From: an uncultured Burkholderiaceae bacterium | GTDB lineage: Bacteria; Pseudomonadota; Gammaproteobacteria; Burkholderiales; Burkholderiaceae_F | DNA: 11,503 nucleotides | Reading direction: 5' to 3' | Assembly: GCA_937936215.1 (NCBI GenBank) | Contig: CALGWX010000062.1 | Span: 1-11,503, forward strand | Part shown: positions 6,372 to 11,503 of the stretch, piece after piece | How positions within the stretch are numbered: the stretch's first letter is position 1 | Layout: every line of letters begins with the position of its first letter | The notes under the pieces: generated by a model | Told to the model about the DNA's origin: nothing | What the model saw: only the letters and a program-made list of their open reading frames with translations | Database searches by the model: none | Made by a program: the position numbers and the translations under genes

Positions 6372-7109
6372 TTGCACAACGCCGGAACCGAAGGGCAAAT
6401 CGCCTTCTTCGGCGGCCGCGAGGCGATGGAGACCTTCCTGCGCCGGCTCGCGGCGAGCAGCGCCGAGCAGCAGGCCGTCTTCGGCCCCGACGGCGCCACG
6501 CGGCTGCGCGAATGGGCGGTGCTTCGAGCCGACGAGGGCCAGAAGCTCGCCGTCTTCGGCAGCGCCGAGGCCGCGCGCCGCGCGAGCGAGGCGTTCTGGC
6601 GGGCGCCCGGCGAGCGGCTCGATCTGGCCGGCTCCTTTGCTCGCAACGCCGCCGCCGCGCTGCAGGCGATCGTGCCGCTCACGGTGCTGTTCTTCCTCGT
6701 GCTGTGGCTGGTCCTGCGCGAGAAGGCGGCGCGCATGGACGAGCTGTTGCTGGGCATTGCCTTCGCCGTCATCGGCATGACGATCTTCAGCATGGGCATC
6801 GAGCTCGGCCTGTCGCGGCTCGGCAGTCAGATCGGCGACAAGCTGCCGGCGGCGTTCAAATCGATCGAGCTGAACGACCAGCGGCAGGTGATCCGCAACT
6901 TCGACCCGACGCGGGTGCAGACCGCCACTGCCCCCGACGGCCGGCTGCAGCAGTTCTTCCACCTGCACGAGGGCGGCCGCTTTGTGGCCCTGCCGTACGA
7001 CGAGTCGAGGTTCGACCCCGCTACGCGCACCTACACCTTCACGCCGCAGAAGGGGCCGCTGTACGGCGAGGCCGGCAGCATCGCCGGCATCGTGGTGGTG
7101 CTGTCGTGA
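6372..7109 (+). CDS. Second DUF1538 protein (UmpB-like), N-terminal part of a split gene
   Basis: The 245-residue product has two parts. A soluble N-terminal region (about 1-90) contains an apparent internal repeat: EGQIAFFGGREA at 7-18 and EGQKLAVFGSAEA at 55-67. A membrane region follows: a helix near 92-115 (ALQAIVPLTVLFFLVLWLVL), then LLLGIAFAVIGMTIFSMGIE and GLSRLGSQIGDKLPA, which match the first half of a DUF1538 domain. A soluble insert of about 65 residues comes next, and the protein ends in GIVVVLS at a TGA in the middle of the helix that should carry the GATLAEPA signature. The rest of the domain is in the next frame. The TTG at 6372 has no SD. ATG at 6426 is possible, but the repeat unit at residues 7-18 argues that the earlier sequence is translated, perhaps by reinitiation after the TAA at 6366. 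Confidence 0.75.
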   Translation: MHNAGTEGQIAFFGGREAMETFLRRLAASSAEQQAVFGPDGATRLREWAVLRADEGQKLAVFGSAEAARRASEAFWRAPGERLDLAGSFARNAAAALQAIVPLTVLFFLVLWLVLREKAARMDELLLGIAFAVIGMTIFSMGIELGLSRLGSQIGDKLPAAFKSIELNDQRQVIRNFDPTRVQTATAPDGRLQQFFHLHEGGRFVALPYDESRFDPATRTYTFTPQKGPLYGEAGSIAGIVVVLS

Positions 7110-7567
7110 TGGGCTACGGCGCCACGCTCGCCGAGCCGGCGCTCAACGCGCTTGGCCACACGGTGGAGGAACTGACGGTCGGCAGCTTCCGCAAGTCGCT
7201 GCTGATGCAGGCGGTGGCGATCGGCGTCGGCTTGGGGATGCTCTTGGGCGTGGCCAAGATCGTCTGGGGTGTGCCGCTGATCTGGCTGCTGGCGCCGCCC
7301 TATGTGCTGCTGCTGTACCTGACCTTTGCGTCTGGCGAGGACTTCGTCAACATCGCCTGGGACAGCGCCGGCGTGACCACCGGCCCGATCACCGTGCCGC
7401 TGGTGCTGGCGATGGGGCTCGGCATCGGCGTCCAGGTGGGCGTGGTCGAGGGCTTCGGCATCCTGGCCATGGCCTCGGTGTATCCGATCGTCACCGTGCT
7501 CGCGGTCGGCCTGTGGGTGACGCGCCGCCGGCGCGCCGCGCTGCAGGAGGCCGCGGCGGCGCACTGA
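7109..7567 (+). CDS. Second DUF1538 protein, C-terminal part of a split gene
   Basis: This 152-residue frame completes the DUF1538 domain broken at 7107-7109. It starts MGYGATLAEPALNALGHTVE, carries the first signature at once, and later has AWDSAGVTTGPITVPLVLAM, the second signature, ending in a basic tail. The ATG overlaps the upstream stop as TGATG. There is no SD of its own, so translation would depend on coupling to the upstream frame. A -1 shift at the junction would give a seamless VVVLSVMGYGATLAEPA. Reading: either one gene with a single-base indel (mutation or sequencing error), or a protein made as two coupled halves. The sequence is otherwise intact with no further stops, so this is not an old pseudogene. 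Confidence 0.75.
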   Translation: MGYGATLAEPALNALGHTVEELTVGSFRKSLLMQAVAIGVGLGMLLGVAKIVWGVPLIWLLAPPYVLLLYLTFASGEDFVNIAWDSAGVTTGPITVPLVLAMGLGIGVQVGVVEGFGILAMASVYPIVTVLAVGLWVTRRRRAALQEAAAAH

Positions 7568-7596
7568 GCGACGCCTTCGACGACGCCGGGCTGCGG

Positions 7597-8712
7597 ATGA
7601 CGACCACCCTCGCCACCAAAATCACCTGCGAGGTCGACCGCGGCCTCGCGGCCCAGGCCGAGGCGGTGCTGGCCGCCGCCGGCATCCGGCAGGCGCAGGC
7701 GCATTGGCGGCGCTCGGTCGTTCTGCGCGAGCGGGCCAGGCTGCCGTTCCTGCCGCCGACGACCGGCCTCGAGGAGGATCCGGTCGAGGTCTATGAGTTC
7801 TACGTGCCGCGGCCGCGGGCGCACGGCATCGCGCTCGCCAGCGCCCGCGCGCTGCGCCTGTTTGCCCCGGGGCGGGGGGCGATCTACGCCGAAGAGGTGC
7901 AGGTGCTCGACGCCACCGGGCTGGACCTGCGCGATGGCGGCGCCAGCGGCGACGACGACGTTGCCGGCGAACGACTGTCGCCGCTGGTGCTGGTCAACTG
8001 CGTCGTTCAGCGCGGCCACGGCAACGACATCGCCCGCCGCGCGCTGGAACTCGGGACCCACGTGCCGACGGTGAACTTCGGCATCGGCACCGGCGTGCGG
8101 GATCGCATCGGCCTGCTGCGCATCGCCATCCCGGCCGAGAAGGAAGTCGTGTCGGTGCTCGTCGAGCCCGACGAACGCGACGACACGATGGCCGCGCTGA
8201 TCGACGCCGGCCGGCTCGACCAGCCGGGGCGCGGCTTCATCGCCGCCTATCCGGTGGCCTTCGGTGTCGGCAACCCGCGCTTTTCCCGCGGCCGGCAGCG
8301 CCACCGCGCGACGATGGAGCAGGTAATCTCGGCCATCGATGAGCTGAAGGCGGGCAGCGGCTGGCGAGCGCGCGCGGGCGAGGCCGGCGCGCCGCGGTCG
8401 AAGCGCCGCTACCTCACCGGCTGGCTCACCGTGACGCTGGCCTGCAACGAGGGCAGGGCGCAGCAGCTGGCCACAGCGGCCATGGCCGCGGGCGCCGGCG
8501 GCGCCACGATCACCAAGGCCAAGCTCTTCTCGCCCAGCGGCCAGCCGCTTGGCGCCTCGCCGGCGCGGGAAGTGATCGACTTCGGCGGCGCGCCGGAACG
8601 GCTGGAGGCGCTCACGGCCAGGCTGCAGGATGAGGGCGCGTTCGGTGCGGAAGTCGCCGGCGTGCTGGAGACCAAGCCGCTGCCGCTGGCCTTGACGTAC
8701 CTGCCCAATTGA
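7597..8712 (+). CDS. Triple PII-like domain protein of the DUF1538 operon
   Basis: The 371-residue soluble protein appears to contain three ferredoxin-like PII-type units. The middle unit (about 129-222) is the clearest. It runs LVLVNCVVQRGHGNDIARRA, then VNFGIGTGVRDRIGLL, the conserved Glu-Lys-Glu of IPAEKEVV, and LDQPGRGFIAAYPV, in the order of P-II family nitrogen-regulator-like proteins. The first unit (about 4-108) has TLATKITCEVDRG and ends APGRGAIYAEEVQVL, echoing the same closing strand. The third (about 272-371) opens YLTGWLTVTLACNEGRAQQL. PII-like proteins bind nucleotides and control transporters by contact, so it probably regulates the DUF1538 pair 30 bp upstream; that is inference. 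The ATG at 7597 has only a weak SD. Domain 2 is confident; domains 1 and 3 rest on strand patterns read by eye. Confidence 0.8.
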   Translation: MTTTLATKITCEVDRGLAAQAEAVLAAAGIRQAQAHWRRSVVLRERARLPFLPPTTGLEEDPVEVYEFYVPRPRAHGIALASARALRLFAPGRGAIYAEEVQVLDATGLDLRDGGASGDDDVAGERLSPLVLVNCVVQRGHGNDIARRALELGTHVPTVNFGIGTGVRDRIGLLRIAIPAEKEVVSVLVEPDERDDTMAALIDAGRLDQPGRGFIAAYPVAFGVGNPRFSRGRQRHRATMEQVISAIDELKAGSGWRARAGEAGAPRSKRRYLTGWLTVTLACNEGRAQQLATAAMAAGAGGATITKAKLFSPSGQPLGASPAREVIDFGGAPERLEALTARLQDEGAFGAEVAGVLETKPLPLALTYLPN

Positions 8713-8760
8713 GCCGGCCTCGTGCCGCAACCGATCTTGGCCGCGGATGCCGTCGGCGGA

Positions 8761-8832
8761 TATCGACCGCGTTGCGCGACCGACGCGATCACGCGAGATC
8801 GCCGCGTCGCAGCGATAGCCCTGCGGTCGATA
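8761..8832. repeat. Nested inverted repeat
   Basis: TATCGACCGC (8761-8770) is the perfect reverse complement of GCGGTCGATA (8823-8832). Within the loop, CGACGCG (8781-8787) is the reverse complement of CGCGTCG (8803-8809), and GCGATC (8785-8790) that of GATCGC (8797-8802). The whole 72-base element could fold into one branched hairpin in RNA from either strand. Confidence 0.55.
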
Positions 8833-9040
8833 CCGGAAAGGGCGGTCGCGTGCCGCGTCCATCTCTCGCCGGCAAGCGCTCTCGTGGGTCTCGAACAGTC
8901 CTGTGGTTGGTTGTTGGGCGAAGGTGCAGCGCTCAGGTTCTGGACCCGCCGATCGCAAGGTGAGGCGTGTCTGCCGGTGGCGGCGGCGTCCCTGCCGTTG
9001 CAGGCACGCCAGGCCGGTTTCGCACGTTCCGCGGTCCCTG

Positions 9041-9059
9041 CGATGGCGATGCGCCATCG
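9041..9059. repeat. Perfect 8-bp hairpin downstream of the diguanylate cyclase gene
   Basis: CGATGGCG (9041-9048), loop ATG, CGCCATCG (9052-9059). It lies about 40 bp beyond the stop of the minus-strand gene and could block or end transcription, but no T-run follows on either strand. Confidence 0.4.
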
Positions 9060-9097
9060 GTGCTCATGGCGAGCGGTCGCAGTCACCGACGGGCCGG

Positions 9098-10627
9098 TCA
9101 AGTCCGCTCGTAGACCTTTTCCGCCGTGTAGCAGGTGTGACGGTCGCGGCCGCCGCGTTTGGACTGGTAAAGCGCGGTGTCGGCGGCGGCCAGCAGTTCC
9201 TTGGCGGAACGGAAGCGTAGCTGCGGGTCCCGGGTGGCGATGCCCAGCGACAGCGTCACCCCGAGTATGGAACCGTCTTCGAGGTAGACGCTGCGGCGCC
9301 GCGCAGCCGCGACCAGCCTGCTGCCGACACGGTCGGCCTGCCGCGCATCGCAACCCGGCAGCAGCAGCACGAACTCGTCGCCGCCATAGCGGGCGACGAT
9401 GTCACTGTCCCGAACGCCCTGTCCCAGCACCTTGGCAACCTCGACCAGTACGGCATCGCCTGCCGGGTGTCCATAGGTGTCGTTGATCTCCTTGAACTTG
9501 TCGAGGTCGACGAAGATCACGGAAATGGGCCAGTCGTGGCGGGCAGCGGCGTCGAACTCGCGCTCCAGCGCGTCCTCGAAGTGGCGGCGGTTGTGTGCGC
9601 CAGTCAGCGGATCCCGGCTGTACTCCTCCCGGAGTTCAACGTTTTCCTTCTCGAGGCTGTGCTGCCGCAGCCGCAGGTCCTGCACCTCGGCCAGCACCTG
9701 CATGTTGCGAACGACGAGGATCTCCTTGGCGGCCTCGAGTGTGGCAGCGGTTTGCGCCGCGTCGAACAGGTTCATGTCGAAGACGCTTTCTGCCACGGGC
9801 AGCTGGCCACCGATGGCGTCGAAGAGCTCCGCAATCTTCTCTTGGCCGATGCCGAGGCGCTGTTGCAGCTTCTCGCTCACGCTCCGCAGCGCGGAATCGT
9901 CGTCACGCTGCAGCCAGACTTCACTCAGTTCGCCGGCCAACTGTACGCAGGTGACCAGGCCCCGCTCTTCTTCAGCGAGGCTGGCGCCGCTGGCATCGTG
10001 ACTGTGCTTGACCGCAAGGACGAGCAGTTCGGGCATGTTCCACTGCTTCAGCAAGGCGGCCCCGACGAGACAATGATCAGCGCCCAGACGTCCGCGTTCG
10101 TGCTCGGTCACACTTCCGTGCGGCATCTGAAACGGAGCGACGCCTTGGTAGACGTCCGGCCAGATTTTCTCAATGGCCAGCATGCCGATGTCCTGAAGCA
10201 GCGCCGCCAGGAAGGCCTCCTCCCCATCCCGCCGCCCAGTGGTGCTTGCCAGCAGCTTCGCCCAGGTGGCCGCCAGGATCGCCCGCCGCCAATAGGCATT
10301 GAAGTCGAATCCCTTGGTCGGGTTGCGTCGCAACGATTGCACCAGCGTGAAGCTCAGCGCCAGCGTCAGGGTCGCGTTCAGGCCAAGCAGCATCAGGGCC
10401 TGGTGCAGGTTGGTGCTCTGGCGGCGCATCGAATACATGGCCGAGTTGGCCATCCTCATGACCTTGGCGGCGATGGCGGGGTCCGCGCTGACTGCATCAG
10501 CCACCTTGGCTATGTCGATGTCCGGATCCTGGGCCAGCCGCACGACCTTCATGGCGATGGCCGGTGGCGACGGCAGACTCGTACATGCGCGCAGGCGCTG
10601 CGTCAATTCCTGGGATAACAGGGTCAT
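9098..10627 (-). CDS. HDOD-GGDEF diguanylate cyclase
   Basis: The 509-residue cytoplasmic signalling protein makes cyclic di-GMP from GTP. Residues about 13-215 form an HDOD domain (LTQRLRACTSLPSPPAIAMK, then DPAIAAKVMRMANSAMY). Where many HDOD and HD-GYP proteins have LLHDIG it reads ALLQDIGMLAI, so the domain is probably a non-hydrolytic sensor or partner-binding module. A middle helical part (about 220-300) leads into a coiled coil (about 300-345, with LRQHSLEKENVELREEYSRD). The GGDEF domain starts at DPLTGAHNRRHFEDALEREF. The catalytic signature RYGGDEFVLLLPG has GGDEF at 415-419, and RDSD at 406-409 is an intact RxxD inhibitory site at the canonical five-residue spacing. Activity and product feedback are therefore expected. 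There is no membrane segment or signal peptide. A good SD, GGAG, lies 6 bases before the ATG. The gene stands alone. Confidence 0.95.
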   Translation of the reverse strand: MTLLSQELTQRLRACTSLPSPPAIAMKVVRLAQDPDIDIAKVADAVSADPAIAAKVMRMANSAMYSMRRQSTNLHQALMLLGLNATLTLALSFTLVQSLRRNPTKGFDFNAYWRRAILAATWAKLLASTTGRRDGEEAFLAALLQDIGMLAIEKIWPDVYQGVAPFQMPHGSVTEHERGRLGADHCLVGAALLKQWNMPELLVLAVKHSHDASGASLAEEERGLVTCVQLAGELSEVWLQRDDDSALRSVSEKLQQRLGIGQEKIAELFDAIGGQLPVAESVFDMNLFDAAQTAATLEAAKEILVVRNMQVLAEVQDLRLRQHSLEKENVELREEYSRDPLTGAHNRRHFEDALEREFDAAARHDWPISVIFVDLDKFKEINDTYGHPAGDAVLVEVAKVLGQGVRDSDIVARYGGDEFVLLLPGCDARQADRVGSRLVAAARRRSVYLEDGSILGVTLSLGIATRDPQLRFRSAKELLAAADTALYQSKRGGRDRHTCYTAEKVYERT

Positions 10628-10976
10628 GCGTGGCTCCGAGTTTTTCTAGTGACCTTTCCGTGCAGCGAGCGTTGGCGGCGATGGCGGCATCCATGCCGCT
10701 CGGCGGCCCGGTAAAGGCGCCGCTGCGGCGGCCGAGTGCGGCGATGGCGAGCGGAAAGTGCCTCTGCCTAGCCCGCGCCATACGTTGGCGCGCTTGCTAG
10801 CTCAAGCGGAAGAGTCGTCAGAAAAGCTCAAAAGTTGAGGTGGCGGGCTTGTGAGTCCGTCGGCTGGTCAAGCGCGTTCATCGCTGCATCGTGCCCTTGG
10901 CGTCCCGGCGGCGCCTCGCCGATCGGGCTGTCACAGGGGTGGGTTCGGGGGCAGCCCTTGCGCCGCTTCAGCTGCG
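10628..10976. other. 349-bp intergenic region upstream of the diguanylate cyclase gene
   Basis: This lies between two minus-strand genes and should hold the terminator of the thiamine-diphosphate enzyme gene and the promoter of the HDOD-GGDEF gene. I see three small inverted repeats: CGCGCCA-tacgt-TGGCGCG (10774-10792), CGCTTG-ctagct-CAAGCG (10791-10808) and CTCAA-aag-TTGAG (10827-10839). On the minus strand the last is followed by CTTTTCT and could be a weak terminator. GGGCTG and CAGCCC also pair at 10925-10957. No clear promoter hexamers or coding sequence are visible. Confidence 0.5.
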
Positions 10977-11503
10977 CTACCCCCTGAGCCGCGCGGTCGC
11001 GCGCACCGCGGACAAGGTGGCCTCGGGCGTGATCACGTCCGGGTCGCAGCGCAGTTCGATCACGGCCGGCAGGTGCTGCGCCCGGGTGTAGGCGAGCGCT
11101 TGGGCCAGCGCCTCGGCGAAGCCGTCGCTCGTCGCCACCACGCTGCCGTGGACGCCAAAGGACTCGGCCAGCCGCGCGAAGTCGGGGTTGGCGAGGTCGG
11201 TGCCGTAGGCGCGTCCCGGAAACAGGCGCTCCTGCTGCATGCGCACGGTGCCGAGCATGCCGTTGTTGAAGACGAGGATCAGCAGCCCGACCCGGTGCAG
11301 CACCGCGGTGGCGAGTTCATGCGCCGTCGCGAGGAAGTCGCCGTCGCCGGCGACGGCCACGACCGCGCGCTCCGGGGCGACCATCTTGGCGGCGATGCCC
11401 GCCGGCACGCCGTAGCCCGGGCTGTCGGCCGCCGGCGCGAGTTGGCTGCCGAGGCGGGCCTGGCGGTAGAAGCGGTGCAGCCAGGCGGCATGGGCGCCGG
11501 GGC
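10977..11503 (-). CDS. Acetolactate synthase-like thiamine-diphosphate enzyme, C-terminal part
   Basis: The gene enters from the right edge, so its N-terminus is outside the window; about 175 residues are visible. They form the C-terminal TPP_enzyme_C domain. SPGYGVPAGIAAKMVAPERA is followed by the ThDP/Mg2+ motif, which starts at AGDGDF and ends 25-30 residues later at LVFNNGMLGTVRMQQE. Next come GTDLANPDFARLAESFGVHG and a closing VIELRCDPDVITPEA, ending at the TAG at 10977-10979. In this family the enzyme decarboxylates or condenses 2-keto acids. The sequence fits the IlvB-like 'thiamine pyrophosphate-binding protein' group, which includes catabolic and uncharacterised members, rather than a proven biosynthetic IlvB/IlvI. 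No small regulatory subunit gene follows in the window, which also argues against ilvBN or ilvIH. The substrate is not determinable here. Confidence 0.9.
   Translation of the reverse strand, partial: PGAHAAWLHRFYRQARLGSQLAPAADSPGYGVPAGIAAKMVAPERAVVAVAGDGDFLATAHELATAVLHRVGLLILVFNNGMLGTVRMQQERLFPGRAYGTDLANPDFARLAESFGVHGSVVATSDGFAEALAQALAYTRAQHLPAVIELRCDPDVITPEATLSAVRATARLRG

Larger units (their letters stand above)
8713..9097. other. 385-bp convergent intergenic region with inverted repeats
   Basis: This stretch lies between the convergent 3' ends of the PII-like gene and the diguanylate cyclase gene. I see no convincing coding sequence: open frames exist on both strands, but none has a start with an SD or recognisable protein content. 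It holds a nested inverted repeat at 8761-8832 and a perfect 8-bp hairpin at 9041-9059. Neither has a T-run, and no known RNA family is recognised. Confidence 0.6.

Noticed and set aside
5319..6968. Long minus-strand open frame opposite the DUF1538 genes
   Set aside because: The Gln/His/Arg-rich low-complexity product is a shadow of the membrane-protein genes.
7100..7112. Programmed -1 ribosomal frameshift in the split DUF1538 gene
   Set aside because: No X-XXY-YYZ slippery heptamer and no obvious downstream pseudoknot are visible. Coupling through TGATG, or an indel, is the simpler explanation.
7300..9057. Minus-strand open frame opposite the PII-like gene and intergenic region
   Set aside because: The composition is that of a shadow frame, with no domain and no start signal. 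The part over 8713-9057 does not become more protein-like.
8722..9486. Plus-strand open frame over the intergenic region and into the cyclase gene
   Set aside because: There is no SD, it is Arg/Ala/Cys/Trp-rich, and it overlaps the GGDEF coding sequence in antisense.
10740..10860. Possible tRNA or small structured RNA suggested by adjacent hairpins
   Set aside because: No cloverleaf with a T-arm GTTCGAATC-like block and no acceptor stem can be drawn.
1..11503. Mobile elements, CRISPR arrays, phage or toxin-antitoxin genes
   Set aside because: No transposase or integrase motif, no regularly spaced repeats, and no base-composition break consistent with recent insertion were seen.

Overview
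This is a very GC-rich (about 70% by eye) bacterial chromosome segment. The order SPOR-domain protein - cvpA - purF - metZ, the E. coli-type PurF and the general codon style suggest a betaproteobacterium, or less likely a gammaproteobacterium. That placement is inference. I see no insertion sequence, tRNA, rRNA, CRISPR array or phage gene.

Layout: (1) 1-2354 + strand: the C-terminus of a SPOR (DedD-like) protein, then cvpA and purF, tightly packed as in the E. coli dedD-cvpA-purF cluster. (2) 2355-3678: a leader carrying a clear SAM-II riboswitch aptamer, then a perfect intrinsic terminator that abuts the start codon of metZ (O-succinylhomoserine sulfhydrylase). This is a methionine-biosynthesis gene placed under S-adenosylmethionine feedback. 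(3) 3836-5276: a small unknown protein (+), a small periplasmic c-type cytochrome (-) with no methionine in its mature part, and a divergent METTL7/UbiE-like methyltransferase (+). (4) 5466-8712: a membrane-transport operon with a DUF1538 protein, a second DUF1538 protein split into two reading frames, and a soluble protein that looks like three PII-like domains in tandem. Paired DUF1538 proteins (UmpA/UmpB of Halomonas) have been reported, from memory, as a two-component Na+(K+)/H+ antiporter, so this reads as a cation transporter with its own PII-type regulator. (5) 8713-9097: a 385-bp non-coding stretch with inverted repeats. (6) 9098-10627 - strand: an HDOD-GGDEF diguanylate cyclase with intact GGDEF and RxxD sites. 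(7) 10628-10976: a non-coding stretch with small hairpins. (8) 10977 to the window end, - strand: the C-terminal part of an acetolactate-synthase-like thiamine-diphosphate enzyme.

The most interesting parts are the SAM-II/terminator/metZ leader and the DUF1538-PII operon. The operon is notable for its split second transporter gene, a lone in-frame stop between the two transporter genes, and an unusual triple PII-like regulator.
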